A stretch of DNA of 64,000 nt from Mongoliibacter ruber (GCF_003003005.1 NZ_PVTR01000002.1:186001-250000); one strand, 5' to 3'. Positions 7,117 to 16,857 are shown, numbered from the stretch's first letter. Translations and numbers: made by a program. The notes: generated from the letters alone by a model not told the origin.

Positions 7117-8403
7117 TTAAGCAAATTTTTCAAGGGATTGTTCAAGTATTCTGGCAAATCTGTATACATCCAGAAAACTATTGTAAAGAGGTGTAGGTGC
7201 CAGCCTAATCACATTGGGATGTCTCCAGTCTCCTACTACTCCATGCTTATAGAATTCATCAAAGACGTTTTTACCTCCTTTATGAATCAGCAAAGATAGT
7301 TGACAGCCTCTTTCTTTTGGGTTTTTAGGTGTAATTATTTCCAAAACCCCTGATTCTCCGCTGATTTGTCGGATCAGAAACTCAAGATAACCTGTCAATA
7401 GTTCACTTTTCCTACGCAAATTATCTATCCCCGCCTTTTCGAAAATATCCAAAGAAGCTTGATGAGCTGCTAGGGCCAGTACATTTGAATTGGCTAGCTG
7501 CCAACCATCAGCACCGTACATAGGGACAAAACCTTTTTCCATTTTGAACCTTTCACCTTCCTCATGGCCCCACCAGCCTGCAAACCTGGGGAGCTCTTTG
7601 GCCTCTGCATACCTTTCGTGGACATAGATCCCTGAAACATTGCCCGGACCTGAGTTCAGGTATTTATACGAACACCAGGTTGCAAAATCTACGCCCCAAT
7701 CGTGCAGTTGTAAGGGAACATTACCAGCAGCATGCGCCAAGTCAAATCCAGCTCGGGCTCCAACTGCATGTGCAGCCTTGGTGATGGCTTTCATATCAAA
7801 TACTTGGCCAGTGTAATATTGTAAGCCTGCCATCATGACCAAAGCCAATTCGTCTTTATGAGTTTCTATGGCTTTCAAAATATCCTCAGTCCTTAAGGTA
7901 TGTTCACCCTCACGTGGACTTATTTCAATAATTGTCTGGTCTGGATCCAAACCATGAAACTTCACTTGGGTCTCCAGCATATACATGTCAGAGGGAAAAG
8001 CACCTGCTTCTGTGATGATTTTAGATTTTTGACCAGTCGGCTGATAGAAAGACACCATCAAAAAGTGAAGGTTAGAGCTTAGGTTATTCATGGCAACCAC
8101 TTCGTGTTCCTCTGCCCCTAGAATAGCAGCCAATGCAGGTTTTGATTTTTTCCTGATATGATACCAAGCATCCTCTCCATGAAAATGCCCGTCCACAGCC
8201 AAGTTGGCCCAGTTGTCCAATTCTTTTTGAAGGTATTCTTTTGCGGTTTTAGGTTGTAAACCCAAGGAATTACCACAAAAATAAATGGCTTCATTGCCAT
8301 CTACTTTAGGAAATAAAAACTCACTTTTAAAACTTGCCATAGGATCCTTGGCATCCATTGATTTGGCAAATTCTTCCGAAAACTGGTATTGGGTATTTTC
8401 CAT
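7117..8403 (-). CDS. kynU: Kynureninase
   Basis: The 428-aa PLP enzyme splits kynurenine or 3-hydroxykynurenine to (3-hydroxy)anthranilate and alanine. Family marks: GNSLGLQPK near residue 45, the FPSDMYMLETQ phosphate-site region near 137, GFDLAHAAGN near 220 with the PLP-contacting Asp, and the PLP lysine Lys247 in CSYKYLNSGPG. The ATG at 8403 is chosen: an upstream in-frame ATG at 8463 would lie at or before the predicted transcription start (the -7 box is at 8468-8475). It leads the kynU-kmo operon and is divergent from ridA. Confidence 0.93.
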   Translation of the reverse strand: MENTQYQFSEEFAKSMDAKDPMASFKSEFLFPKVDGNEAIYFCGNSLGLQPKTAKEYLQKELDNWANLAVDGHFHGEDAWYHIRKKSKPALAAILGAEEHEVVAMNNLSSNLHFLMVSFYQPTGQKSKIITEAGAFPSDMYMLETQVKFHGLDPDQTIIEISPREGEHTLRTEDILKAIETHKDELALVMMAGLQYYTGQVFDMKAITKAAHAVGARAGFDLAHAAGNVPLQLHDWGVDFATWCSYKYLNSGPGNVSGIYVHERYAEAKELPRFAGWWGHEEGERFKMEKGFVPMYGADGWQLANSNVLALAAHQASLDIFEKAGIDNLRRKSELLTGYLEFLIRQISGESGVLEIITPKNPKERGCQLSLLIHKGGKNVFDEFYKHGVVGDWRHPNVIRLAPTPLYNSFLDVYRFARILEQSLEKFA

Positions 8404-8467
8404 GCAAATGGGAATGGTTTGGGTTATTTTTTCAACTGTATAGATATAATTAGACTTATCCACTATT

Positions 8468-8475
8468 CAAACTTA
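8468..8475 (-). promoter_or_regulatory. -7 box of the kynU-kmo promoter
   Basis: On the minus strand the sequence reads TAAGTTTG, a perfect match to TAnnTTTG. The start of transcription would be near 8462, giving a leader of about 59 bases to the ATG at 8403. No clear -33 element was identified. Confidence 0.45.
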
Positions 8476-8556
8476 GCACCTTTATAACTTGAAAAAAACA
8501 GTTTTGATATGGTTGGTTGCTTATCTAATGCCTATTTTGCATAAAAAAATTAAACT

Positions 8557-8937
8557 ATGTCAAAAGAAATAATCTTTTCCAAGGAAGCACCCGCACCAAT
8601 AGGCCCATACAGTCAGGCAGTCAAAGCAGGCAATACTTTGTATGTTTCGGGTCAGATTCCCCTTGATGCGGAAACAGGTGAACTTATCAATGAAAACATA
8701 ACTGAAGAAACTCATGCTGTGATGAAGAATCTTGAAGCGGTTTTACGTGCTGCAGGGTATGGTTTTGATGATGTTGTAAAATGCAGCATTTTTATCAAGG
8801 ATATGGGACAGTTTGCTACGATCAATGACGCTTATGGGCAATATTTCAAAAACAATCCCCCTGCAAGAGAAACTGTAGAGGTGGCACGTTTGCCAAAGGA
8901 TGTCAATGTAGAAATTTCCTGCATTGCAGTGAAATAA
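8557..8937 (+). CDS. ridA: RidA-family 2-iminobutanoate/2-iminopropanoate deaminase
   Basis: The 126-aa product is a full-length RidA protein. Key features are GPYSQAV near residue 16, YVSGQIP near 29, Arg104 in PPARETVEV (needed for imine hydrolysis in active members) and Glu119 in NVEISCIAVK. RidA hydrolyses reactive enamine/imine intermediates released by PLP enzymes and protects other PLP enzymes. It is divergent from kynU, a PLP enzyme, and some RidA relatives act as aminomuconate deaminases in kynurenine breakdown. A pathway link is possible but only inferred; the general housekeeping role is equally likely. Confidence 0.9.
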   Translation: MSKEIIFSKEAPAPIGPYSQAVKAGNTLYVSGQIPLDAETGELINENITEETHAVMKNLEAVLRAAGYGFDDVVKCSIFIKDMGQFATINDAYGQYFKNNPPARETVEVARLPKDVNVEISCIAVK

Positions 8938-8940
8938 TCA

Positions 8941-9390
8941 TTAGCCCTTTGAAATTTCTTTTCCCATTTTATAAAAAATCCAATAATGGAGAGGCCTGAC
9001 CATGTACCAGTAGGCCTTTCCTTTGATTCCTTCCGGTAAAAACCTTGTTTCTTGGATCAGTTTGGACTCAGATATCCTCCACTTTATAAACACCTTTCCA
9101 GGAAGACTCATTTCTGCCTGCAATGCAAGAATTTTTGATTTTTGATCCAATTTGATGATGCGCCAAAAGTCAATTTGGTCTCCAACTTCAAGTGCTTCAG
9201 GATTTTTTCTGCCTTGTCTGTACCCTATGCCACCAAAAATCTTATCGATTTTACCTCTTAATTTCCACAAAACCGTACCATAGTACCAACCATTTTCACC
9301 CCCTATGTGAAGAACTTTTTCCCAAACCCGAGCTTTATTATCTATACTGTAAGAAAAAATTTCTTTGAAAGTATAAGCACCTTTATCCAT
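8941..9390 (-). CDS. DUF2867-domain protein
   Basis: A 149-aa basic protein that matches the DUF2867 domain: the VLHIGGENGWYYGTVLWKLRG start, the FGGIGYRQGR turn, VGDQIDFWRI and the LQAEMSLPGKVFI strand. DUF2867 has a START/SRPBCC-like look and is often fused to or found near NAD-epimerase-like proteins; its function is not known. No signal peptide is seen. The gene ends 3 bases from the convergent ridA stop. The ATG at 9390 lies at the start of the domain and no earlier in-frame ATG is visible. Confidence 0.8.
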   Translation of the reverse strand: MDKGAYTFKEIFSYSIDNKARVWEKVLHIGGENGWYYGTVLWKLRGKIDKIFGGIGYRQGRKNPEALEVGDQIDFWRIIKLDQKSKILALQAEMSLPGKVFIKWRISESKLIQETRFLPEGIKGKAYWYMVRPLHYWIFYKMGKEISKG

Positions 9391-9446
9391 AACAGTGTTT
9401 TAATACCTTTGAAAATTAGATTATTTAGACCTTAAAAAAGACAAAT

Positions 9447-9917
9447 ATGCCATTTCTCCCTTTCCAAAGTGAAATATTGGTCTCATCCTTAAAAAAGGAA
9501 GAGGTTCTTTTACGTTTGGATAAGGTAACCCGAAATGTGAATTTTTTAGATTTAGAAGCCAGAAAAAGCGATGGATACAAATTCAATGGAGTCATATCCC
9601 CTGATGCCTTTAGGGTTTCTTTGGTAATTGATAAGGCTGATTCCTTTTTGCCTTTGATCAAAGGGAATATTGAAGATTCGGGAAATGGGAGCATCCTATT
9701 CTTAGAGTACCGCCTATTTCCAAGTTCAGTCTTTTTCCTTGTTTTTTGGTCCTTGGTGACCCTTGGCCTTTTTTTCTTTTTTGGTTTGACAGCAGAAAAA
9801 CCCCTCTATGCGCTGATCAGCTTGGCTATTGGATTGGTAAACTATCTGTTTGCGTGGTCTTATTTTAAGAAAAAAACAAAAATCTCCCAGCAGATATTTC
9901 ACCGGTTATTGCAATAG
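9447..9917 (+). CDS. Conserved membrane protein of unknown function
   Basis: A 156-aa protein with a charged N-terminal half (about 90 residues with FNGVISPDAFRVS and DSFLPLIKGNIE) and two membrane segments, about residues 92-114 and 118-138, followed by a lysine-rich cytoplasmic tail. The layout (soluble N-domain, helical hairpin, tail) is common among uncharacterised Bacteroidota proteins. I do not recognise a named family. It stands alone, divergent from the DUF2867 gene with a 56-base gap. Confidence 0.7.
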   Translation: MPFLPFQSEILVSSLKKEEVLLRLDKVTRNVNFLDLEARKSDGYKFNGVISPDAFRVSLVIDKADSFLPLIKGNIEDSGNGSILFLEYRLFPSSVFFLVFWSLVTLGLFFFFGLTAEKPLYALISLAIGLVNYLFAWSYFKKKTKISQQIFHRLLQ

Positions 9918-10088
9918 CCGTGGAAAAGAACAAAGTGCTTCTTTACTCTTACTGATTTTTTCTTAGGTTTGAGAAAACCCTCCAAAACGCACAAGCCTTA
10001 ATTTAACCATATTCTATCCAATAGGTTATGGATTATGCTTATCAGCTAGTATTTTAGCGGACTCGAAAAATAACCAACAGATAATTTT

Positions 10089-11489
10089 ATGAGCATAAGA
10101 ATAGAAAAAGATACCATGGGCCCCGTGGAAGTCCCTGCAGACAAATATTGGGGTGCACAGACCCAAAGGTCTATCAATAATTTTAAAATTGGTGGTGAGC
10201 GTAACAGGATGCCGATAGAGATTATCCGAGCTTTTGCCATACTCAAAAAATCAGCCGCCCTTGCCAACGCAGAACTTGGTGTGCTTGAACAGGATAAAGC
10301 TGACATCATCGCCAAAGTATGTGAAGAAGTCATTGAAGGCAAACATGACGATCAATTTCCATTGGTGATTTGGCAAACAGGCTCTGGAACACAGTCAAAC
10401 ATGAATTCCAACGAAGTGATCGCATACAGGGCACATGTTCTCTTAGGCGGATCTTTGGAAGATGCAAAAAAGAAAATCCACCCAAATGATGATGTGAACA
10501 AGTCACAATCTTCCAATGACACTTTTCCAACAGCCATGCACATTGCTGCATACAAAATGCTTATGGAAACTACCATTCCTGGGTTGGAAAAACTACGTGA
10601 CACGCTAAAGCAAAAATCTGAGGCCTTTATGGAAGTGGTGAAAATAGGCAGAACCCATTTTATGGACGCTACACCCCTTACACTTGGTCAGGAGTTTTCT
10701 GGCTATGTAGCTCAATTGGATCATGGTCTAAGGGCTTTGAAAAATACACTTCCTCATCTTTCCGAACTTGCTTTAGGAGGTACAGCTGTGGGTACCGGAT
10801 TGAATACACCAAAAGGGTATGCAGAATTGGTAGCCAAAAAAATAGCCGAATTTTCCGGTCAACCTATGGTGACAGCTCCCAATAAGTTTGAAGCTTTGGC
10901 CGCACACGACGCCATAGTGGAATCGCACGGGGCATTGAAGCAGGTAGCTGTAAGCCTGATGAAAATAGCCAATGATATCAGAATGCTTTCTTCAGGTCCA
11001 AGGTCTGGTATTGGGGAAATTCTGATACCGGAAAACGAACCTGGCTCTTCCATCATGCCTGGCAAAGTAAACCCTACCCAAGTAGAGGCTATAACCATGG
11101 TCGCAGCTCAAGTGATGGGCAACGATGTGGCAATATCCGTAGGTGGCTCCAATGGTCACTTTGAACTGAATGTTTTCAAACCTATGATGATAGCAAACTT
11201 CCTTCAATCAGCACGGTTGATTGGTGATGCCTGCGTATCCTTCAATGACAATTGTGCTATAGGAATAGAACCAAATACTGCATTCATCAAAAGGCATTTG
11301 GAAAACTCTTTGATGCTCGTAACTGCCCTTAACCCCCATATTGGCTATGAAAATGCCGCCGCCATTGCAAAGAAAGCGCACAAAGAAGGAACTTCACTTA
11401 GAGAAGCTGCTTTGGCATTGGGATTGTTAACTAATGAGCAATTTGATGAATGGGTTAGACCCGAAGATATGACCGGAAGCTTGAAATAA
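10089..11489 (+). CDS. fumC: Class II fumarate hydratase
   Basis: The 466-aa protein is a class II fumarase, the iron-independent enzyme that interconverts fumarate and malate in the citric acid cycle. Visible motifs are [12 protein letters not shown] (about residues 95-106), the [11 protein letters not shown] site (141-151), the [10 protein letters not shown] loop (187-196) and the signature [13 protein letters not shown], with the catalytic serine loop at about 319-321. Aspartate ammonia-lyase is a related alternative, but the QTGSGTQ motif and length fit fumarase. A small membrane protein gene follows after 20 bases. Confidence 0.93.
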   Translation: MSIRIEKDTMGPVEVPADKYWGAQTQRSINNFKIGGERNRMPIEIIRAFAILKKSAALANAELGVLEQDKADIIAKVCEEVIEGKHDDQFPLVIWQTGSGTQSNMNSNEVIAYRAHVLLGGSLEDAKKKIHPNDDVNKSQSSNDTFPTAMHIAAYKMLMETTIPGLEKLRDTLKQKSEAFMEVVKIGRTHFMDATPLTLGQEFSGYVAQLDHGLRALKNTLPHLSELALGGTAVGTGLNTPKGYAELVAKKIAEFSGQPMVTAPNKFEALAAHDAIVESHGALKQVAVSLMKIANDIRMLSSGPRSGIGEILIPENEPGSSIMPGKVNPTQVEAITMVAAQVMGNDVAISVGGSNGHFELNVFKPMMIANFLQSARLIGDACVSFNDNCAIGIEPNTAFIKRHLENSLMLVTALNPHIGYENAAAIAKKAHKEGTSLREAALALGLLTNEQFDEWVRPEDMTGSLK

Positions 11490-11509
11490 TCATTTAACAA
11501 ACGAAAAAT

Positions 11510-11830
11510 ATGAAAAAGACTATTTTGAATCTTTCCCTGGCAACCGCAATGGTCCTAGGTGGCACTACAGCGACAATGGCCAAAGATAAACCTGCTAAAT
11601 CCGAAAATGAGCTTACTGAAGCTCAAGCGCAAAGAATGGAGGAGATTGATGCTAGGGTGCTCGAAATCAAGCAGATGGAATTCGCTGAAATGAGCAAAGA
11701 AGAAAGAAAAGAAATCAAAAGTGAATTGAAATCGCTTCACAAAGAAGCAAAGCAGAACAGTGGAAGTGGTATTTACATTTCCACTGGTGCTTTGATCATC
11801 ATCATTATTCTATTGATCATCCTTTTATAA
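11510..11830 (+). CDS. Small exported or membrane protein with C-terminal anchor
   Basis: A 106-aa protein with an N-terminal signal peptide (about residues 1-24), a highly charged Glu/Lys helical middle (about 30-80), and a C-terminal stretch of almost pure Ile/Leu from about 89 to 106 that forms a membrane anchor ending at the last residue. Such small proteins are common in Bacteroidota but unnamed. The gene lies 20 bases after fumC and could be on the same transcript. The function is unknown. Confidence 0.7.
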   Translation: MKKTILNLSLATAMVLGGTTATMAKDKPAKSENELTEAQAQRMEEIDARVLEIKQMEFAEMSKEERKEIKSELKSLHKEAKQNSGSGIYISTGALIIIIILLIILL

Positions 11831-11836
11831 GAACAA

Positions 11837-12805
11837 TCATTTCAGCCCAAGATTTGAAAGAAAATTGTAGCTGTTTTGAAGTGCAGATTTAGGTTCAGGA
11901 GTCATGTCTTTTTCTAAGAAAAAGTGTTTGGCTCCTGAATTTTTTGCTGACTGTATGATTTCTTCAAGTGGCAATGCACCTGTGCCGGCATCTGCCAAAT
12001 AAGGAAATAACTCCATCCATTCCTGCATCGTTTCGCCAGCACCTTGGAACGTTTTCATCTCGCTCATGTCTTTGAGGTGTAATAGCGGAAACCTGCCTGG
12101 ATTATTCTCCAACATCGCAATGGGATCTACCCCTGCAGCTGTAAACCAAAAAACATCCATTTGCATTTTTACTGTTTCAGGATCTGTATTTTCTAAAATA
12201 TAACTGAAAGGTACCGTTCCCTCCTTTGGCTGATGACCATAGCCATGATTATGATAGAAAAAGGTAAGACCATGCTTTTTGGCATTTTCACCTACCTTGT
12301 TAAAAACCTCCACAGTCTTTTTGTAACCTTCTAAATCCTGACGCATAGCATCCGGAATCATAGCGATTCCCACATATTTATGTCCAATTATATGCGCAGC
12401 TTCAGCTACAGCGCCCATGTTTTGTTCCAATGTAGGCAAGTCAACATGGATTGAGGGAGCAGTTAAGCCATAGGTGTCCAATAAGGTTTTCAGTTCTTTG
12501 GGCGATTTTCCAAAATATCCTGAGCCCGAAAAACCTAAGAATCCAGCTACATTTTTCCAATCATCCTTGGCAGATTGTACACTATAATCGTATGGGCCGT
12601 AAAACTCCAATTCCTTGTAGCCAATCTCTGAAATCATCTTCAAAGTACCCTCAAAATCCTCTGATAATGATTTTGGAAGTGTAAATAGGGCTACACCATA
12701 TTTTTCAGCGCTTTGCATTTCATGCATACTCTTCGCCCAAGTAGGCAATACTCCTGCAGCGGCTGTAAGCAACACACTGCTTTGAATAAACTTTCTTCTA
12801 TTCAT
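11837..12805 (-). CDS. Tat-exported sugar phosphate isomerase/epimerase-like TIM-barrel protein
   Basis: The 322-aa protein begins with a twin-arginine signal (NRRKFIQSS, then a hydrophobic stretch to about residue 24) and continues as an AP-endonuclease-2/xylose-isomerase-like TIM barrel. Features include GYKELEFYGPYDY near residue 66, PSIHVDLPT, FFYHNHGYGH near 200 (metal-binding His) and LLHLKDM near 260. Homologues act on sugars or inositol derivatives in the periplasm. ATG at 12805 gives the Tat motif directly; a TTG 15 bases upstream is less likely. It ends 6 bases from the convergent small membrane protein gene. Confidence 0.85.
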   Translation of the reverse strand: MNRRKFIQSSVLLTAAAGVLPTWAKSMHEMQSAEKYGVALFTLPKSLSEDFEGTLKMISEIGYKELEFYGPYDYSVQSAKDDWKNVAGFLGFSGSGYFGKSPKELKTLLDTYGLTAPSIHVDLPTLEQNMGAVAEAAHIIGHKYVGIAMIPDAMRQDLEGYKKTVEVFNKVGENAKKHGLTFFYHNHGYGHQPKEGTVPFSYILENTDPETVKMQMDVFWFTAAGVDPIAMLENNPGRFPLLHLKDMSEMKTFQGAGETMQEWMELFPYLADAGTGALPLEEIIQSAKNSGAKHFFLEKDMTPEPKSALQNSYNFLSNLGLK

Positions 12806-12882
12806 GGTAATTTGATTCAATGATGAGCAGACAAAATAAGGATTATTTACTTTACGTACTATTTACACAATGATAAATTATA

Positions 12883-13329
12883 TCATTCTTCTTTTCTAGA
12901 ATCAATATATTTTTTGACCTGTGTGGACCTGAGAAATATAATTGAGAGTGGAATTAACCAAATAAGCTCATTGAACACCAAATGGAATATGGTTCTTTTG
13001 TTCCAATCCAATTCTGGCATAAAGATCAAAACAAACCAAAGGGCAAGGACAATTTTCCCTACGATGCCAGCCAAAATCAAGTAGCGCCAACTCAATGGAT
13101 AAAAAGCACTTAAGAAAATCAAAAAACCCAACAACATCCCTACTGTACCCAAGGCAGTGCTACTGCTGATTGCTGTAAAGGCAGGATCCAATGAAAGCCA
13201 CTTGAGTAAATCCTGTCCAAAATACCTGAAAAAAGCGCCTATGGCAAAGGTATACATCCCTGTCAGAAGCAATAAACCCCTCATGGGCATTGGAAAAATC
13301 GGAAAAGCACTATTTTTCTCTTCAGTCAT
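12883..13329 (-). CDS. Four-helix membrane protein of unknown function
   Basis: A 148-aa protein with four predicted membrane segments (about residues 17-37, 60-80, 84-105 and 116-134) and a charged C-terminal tail. I do not recognise the family. It is divergent from the amidase gene; only 67 bases separate the two start codons. It may share a transcript with the downstream TIM-barrel gene (77-base gap). Confidence 0.65.
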   Translation of the reverse strand: MTEEKNSAFPIFPMPMRGLLLLTGMYTFAIGAFFRYFGQDLLKWLSLDPAFTAISSSTALGTVGMLLGFLIFLSAFYPLSWRYLILAGIVGKIVLALWFVLIFMPELDWNKRTIFHLVFNELIWLIPLSIIFLRSTQVKKYIDSRKEE

Positions 13330-13396
13330 GTGTGTTTATATTGTAGAAATTAACTTTTTTACATCACGGATGTTTTTCACCCAAATACAAATCTAC

Positions 13397-15070
13397 ATGA
13401 AGCAAATAAAAAACAAGTCAGTATGGACACTTATTATACTCCTACCTATAGCCTTGATAGTGGGGTTTATTTCAGGAAAGCAGGCAAATGAGATTACCCC
13501 CTCTATGATTGCCGCTGCAGAAACCCTGATTGGATTGGAATTCACACCTGCAGAACGTGACAGCATGATGCGCAATCTGGAGGGACACCGCTCGGGTTTT
13601 CAGAGAATGAGGGCGCTAAACTTGGATAACAGCACCTCGCCCGCCCTTTATTTCAATCCTTTACCACATGGATATGTTCCTGATCAAAATCAGCTTGAAC
13701 TAGACTGGGGTTTGAAAGCGTCCGTCAACCTTCCTGAAAAAGACAATGATATTGCTTTTATGCCTTTGCATGATCTTGCAATATTGATCAAAAACAAGCA
13801 AATCAGCGCTGAAAGACTTACCAAGCTATTTATTGATAGGATAAAAACTCATTCTGATACACTTGAAAACCTCATCACTTTGATGGAAGACACAGCACTA
13901 GCCCAAGCAAGGTTGATGGACGAGGAATTGGCAAACGGAAATTACCGCGGACCCTTGCATGGCATTCCATATGGTGTCAAAGACCTGCTGTCCGTAAAAG
14001 ACACCAAGACTACCTGGGGAGCCATGCCATACAAGGATCAGGAAATAAACCATACTGCTACGGTAGTGGAGAAATTGGAAAATGCAGGTGCTGTATTGAT
14101 TGGAAAATTCACTTTGGGAGCTTTGGCTATGGGTGATGTATGGTATGGTGGAGTCACCAAAAACCCCTGGAATTTAGAACAAGGCAGTAGTGGATCCTCC
14201 GCCGGATCAGCATCTGCAGTCAGCGCAGGATTGGTGCCATTTGCTATTGGAACCGAAACGCTCGGAAGCATAGTATCACCTTCTACACGAAATGGTGTCA
14301 CTGGGTTGAGACCTACCTTTGGAAGGGTAAGTAGAGACGGAGCCATGGCCCTAAGCTGGAGTATGGACAAAATAGGCCCCATCTCACGATCTGCACTTGA
14401 TAATGGCATCGTCCTTTCGGTCATCAATGGCCATGATGCAAAGGATAAGAGTACAATTCCTGCAGCATTCAACTACCGCGCAGAAAAAAACTGGAAATCA
14501 CTGAAAGTGGGCTATTTCAAAGAGTTTTTTGAAAACGAAAGGGCAACTGAACATGACAAACGTGTTTTGAGTGATCTTCAAGAAATGGGAGTCGAACTGC
14601 ATCCTGTAAAGCTTGAAACGTCAGTAGACGTAAGCAGCATGCTGATATCACTATATGTGGAAGGTGCAGCGGCCTTTGATGAACTTACAAGAGAAAATAT
14701 GGATGACCTTTTGGTAGCACAGCACAGAGGGGCTTGGCCAAATCTTTTCAGGTCTTCAAGGTTTATCCCTGCGGTGGAGTACATTCAAGCCAATAGGTAC
14801 AGGAATATCCTGATTGAAGAAATGCATGCTCTTTTTTCCGATTATGATGTAATTGTGACACCTAGCTATGGTGGCAATCAACTTCAAATCACCAATCTGA
14901 CAGGTCACCCTGCCCTGTGCATGCCTAATGGCTTTTTGGAAAATGGCTCACCGGTATCCATTACATTTCTAGCCAACTTATTTGAGGAAGAAAAATTGAT
15001 TATGCTAGGTAAAGCTTACCAAGACCATACCGAATGGCAAAGCAAAAGACCGCCTCTTTTCGATAGATAA
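13397..15070 (+). CDS. Amidase-signature enzyme, membrane-anchored or exported
   Basis: The 557-aa protein has an N-terminal hydrophobic segment (residues 9-27), a helical linker of about 90 residues, and an amidase-signature domain. The Ser-cisSer-Lys triad is visible: Lys195 in PYGVKDLLSVK, Ser268 in QGSSGSSAGSAS and Ser291 in GTETLGSIVSPS. The family hydrolyses amides; GatA is a relative, but the export signal and the lack of gatB/gatC nearby argue against a tRNA role. ATG at 13397 is chosen because the longer open frame would overlap the divergent gene on the other strand. A strong terminator follows. Confidence 0.88.
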   Translation: MKQIKNKSVWTLIILLPIALIVGFISGKQANEITPSMIAAAETLIGLEFTPAERDSMMRNLEGHRSGFQRMRALNLDNSTSPALYFNPLPHGYVPDQNQLELDWGLKASVNLPEKDNDIAFMPLHDLAILIKNKQISAERLTKLFIDRIKTHSDTLENLITLMEDTALAQARLMDEELANGNYRGPLHGIPYGVKDLLSVKDTKTTWGAMPYKDQEINHTATVVEKLENAGAVLIGKFTLGALAMGDVWYGGVTKNPWNLEQGSSGSSAGSASAVSAGLVPFAIGTETLGSIVSPSTRNGVTGLRPTFGRVSRDGAMALSWSMDKIGPISRSALDNGIVLSVINGHDAKDKSTIPAAFNYRAEKNWKSLKVGYFKEFFENERATEHDKRVLSDLQEMGVELHPVKLETSVDVSSMLISLYVEGAAAFDELTRENMDDLLVAQHRGAWPNLFRSSRFIPAVEYIQANRYRNILIEEMHALFSDYDVIVTPSYGGNQLQITNLTGHPALCMPNGFLENGSPVSITFLANLFEEEKLIMLGKAYQDHTEWQSKRPPLFDR

Positions 15071-15150
15071 TATCCCAATTGATGCCAGGAAATAAAAAGC
15101 ATGGAAACCTGATAATCTTTCTACTCTTGAAAAATTGAATTCTTGCATAA

Positions 15151-15186
15151 AAAAAGTCCCCACAGCTCGGCTGTGGGGGACTTTTT
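15151..15186. terminator. Terminator between amidase gene and ndk
   Basis: Long stem 15151-15166 (AAAAAGTCCCCACAGC) pairs with 15170-15186 with a one-base bulge and a 3-base loop. It has an A run on one side and a T run on the other, so it can serve both convergent genes. Confidence 0.85.
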
Positions 15187-15204
15187 AGGTTTAAAGAATA
15201 TTTT

Positions 15205-15627
15205 TTACAATACCCTTTCAAATTGGCTGAAATAGAAGTTTCCTTCGATGGCAGCATTTTCGTCAGAATCAGAGCCATGAACAGCATTGGCTTCTATAGA
15301 TTTGGCAAATATCTTTCTTATGGTACCATCTTCAGCTTTACTAGGATCCGTAGCTCCTATCAATTTTCTGAAATCTTCCACTGCATTGTCTTTTTCAAGA
15401 ATAGCAGCGATAATCGGTCCGGAAGACATATATTTACAAAGGTCAGCATAGAAAGGTCTTTCCTTATGAACTTCATAGAATTTACCCGCCAGCTCTGCTG
15501 TCAATTGCGTAGCTTTCAATGCAACGATTTTAAACCCTGCCTCTTCTATCATTTTCAAAATAGCTCCTGAATTGCCTGCTCCAAAAGCATCAGGCTTGAT
15601 CATGGTGAATGTTCTTTTTCCTGCCAT
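15205..15627 (-). CDS. ndk: Nucleoside diphosphate kinase
   Basis: The 140-aa protein has the standard NDK length and sequence. It transfers the gamma-phosphate between nucleoside tri- and diphosphates through a phosphohistidine, here His117 in NAVHGSDS. The TFTMIKPDA start and MSSGP motif are intact. It is a cytoplasmic housekeeping enzyme. It is transcribed from its own promoter on the minus strand. Confidence 0.96.
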   Translation of the reverse strand: MAGKRTFTMIKPDAFGAGNSGAILKMIEEAGFKIVALKATQLTAELAGKFYEVHKERPFYADLCKYMSSGPIIAAILEKDNAVEDFRKLIGATDPSKAEDGTIRKIFAKSIEANAVHGSDSDENAAIEGNFYFSQFERVL

Positions 15628-15660
15628 TGTTTTTTATTTTTCTAGTTTTAAATCAGGGTG

Positions 15661-15688
15661 CAAAATTAGTTTAATTAGTCGAAACTCC
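15661..15688 (-). promoter_or_regulatory. ndk promoter
   Basis: On the minus strand a perfect -7 box TAATTTTG covers 15668-15661, about 34 bases before the ATG at 15627. A TTTC-like -33 element lies about 16 bases further upstream. Confidence 0.45.
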
Positions 15689-15816
15689 GAATAAAGGTTA
15701 TGAAATCTAGCTTATCTTATTCAAAGTAAGCCAATTATCTTTATTGGGAATTTTAAAAAATTATCCTGACCTTTGCGGACTATGTTTCTCTGTAGAGGGC
15801 GTATTAAAGCAATGAA

Positions 15817-16857
15817 ATGCAAGAATTAGAGTCATTCAAAGAAGTAATTTCCTCCCCCAAAAAAGTTGTCATTACCACTCATCATAAGCCTGATGCTGAT
15901 GCATTGGGGTCTTCCCTGGGTATGGCCAACTATCTGTTGAAGAAAGGGCATGAAGTTACTGTCATCACTCCTTCTGATTACCCGTCCTTTCTTCACTGGA
16001 TGAAAGGAAATGATGATGTCATCAATTTTGAGGATAAGAGCAAACAGGAATTGGCTAGAAAACATATCCAAGAAGCTGAAGTCATTTTCTGTCTTGATTT
16101 TTCCTGTCTCAGTAGGATACAGGACATGCAAGCATCAGTAGAAGAGTCCAAAGCGTATAAAGTCAATATCGACCATCATCAGGATCCAAAAGATTTTGCT
16201 GACTTCAGGTATTGGAGTACAGATGCTGCGGCAACCTGCGAGTTGGTCTTTGAGCTTATAGAAGCGCTGGGGGACAAGGGCTTGGTAGATAAGGAGATTG
16301 CAGACTGTCTATATGCCGGTATTATGACGGATACAGGTGGTTTTAGACATCCCAACACTACGAAGAATGTCCACCTGATTACGGCGGAGTTAATCGACCT
16401 TGGTGCTGATAACAGCAAAATCTCCAGGTTGATCTATGACACGAACAGCATCAATAGGCTAAAATTCATAGGCTTTGCCATTACCAGGAGGTTGGTGATA
16501 ATGGAGGATTTGCAGACGGCTTATTTTGCCATCAGCAAAAAAGACCTTAGAAAATACCACTCCAAAACAGGTGATACAGAGGGTTTGGTCAATTACGCTT
16601 TGTCGTTGGATGGAATCAAAATTGCCGCACTTTTCACTGAAAGAGAAGACGGAGTGAAAATTTCTTTCCGCTCAATCGAAGAAGTTGCCATCAATAAATT
16701 TGCTTCAGAATACTTTGATGGTGGGGGGCACAAAAATGCATCGGGAGGCAAGTCCCCTTTGAGCTTGAAAGAGACCACAGAAAATTTCGAAAAACTTATA
16801 AAAGAAAATCAAAAAACGTTGTTCAATCAATTAGAACTAATCCATGAAAAAAACTAA
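15817..16857 (+). CDS. nrnA: DHH-DHHA1 phosphoesterase, NrnA-type oligoribonuclease/pAp phosphatase
   Basis: The 346-aa protein has a DHH domain with THHKPDADALGSS (residues 21-32), an LDFS(C)LSR metal site, NIDHHQDP near 120 and GIMTDTGGFRH near 172, then a DHHA1 domain ending in GGGHKNASGG near residue 308. NrnA degrades 2-5-nt RNAs to mononucleotides and dephosphorylates pAp. The FKBP lipoprotein gene starts inside its 3' end (14-base overlap), so an RNA/nucleotide-recycling enzyme is coupled to envelope chaperones, an order I recall from other Bacteroidota. Confidence 0.92.
   Translation: MQELESFKEVISSPKKVVITTHHKPDADALGSSLGMANYLLKKGHEVTVITPSDYPSFLHWMKGNDDVINFEDKSKQELARKHIQEAEVIFCLDFSCLSRIQDMQASVEESKAYKVNIDHHQDPKDFADFRYWSTDAAATCELVFELIEALGDKGLVDKEIADCLYAGIMTDTGGFRHPNTTKNVHLITAELIDLGADNSKISRLIYDTNSINRLKFIGFAITRRLVIMEDLQTAYFAISKKDLRKYHSKTGDTEGLVNYALSLDGIKIAALFTEREDGVKISFRSIEEVAINKFASEYFDGGGHKNASGGKSPLSLKETTENFEKLIKENQKTLFNQLELIHEKN

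Noticed and set aside
7092-7169. 26-residue N-terminal extension of kmo
   Set aside because: It lies inside the kynU 3' end and the FAD motif begins right after the ATG at 7091.
13157-13396. 80-residue extension of the amidase frame
   Set aside because: It runs antisense through the four-helix membrane protein gene; the export signal starts at 13397.
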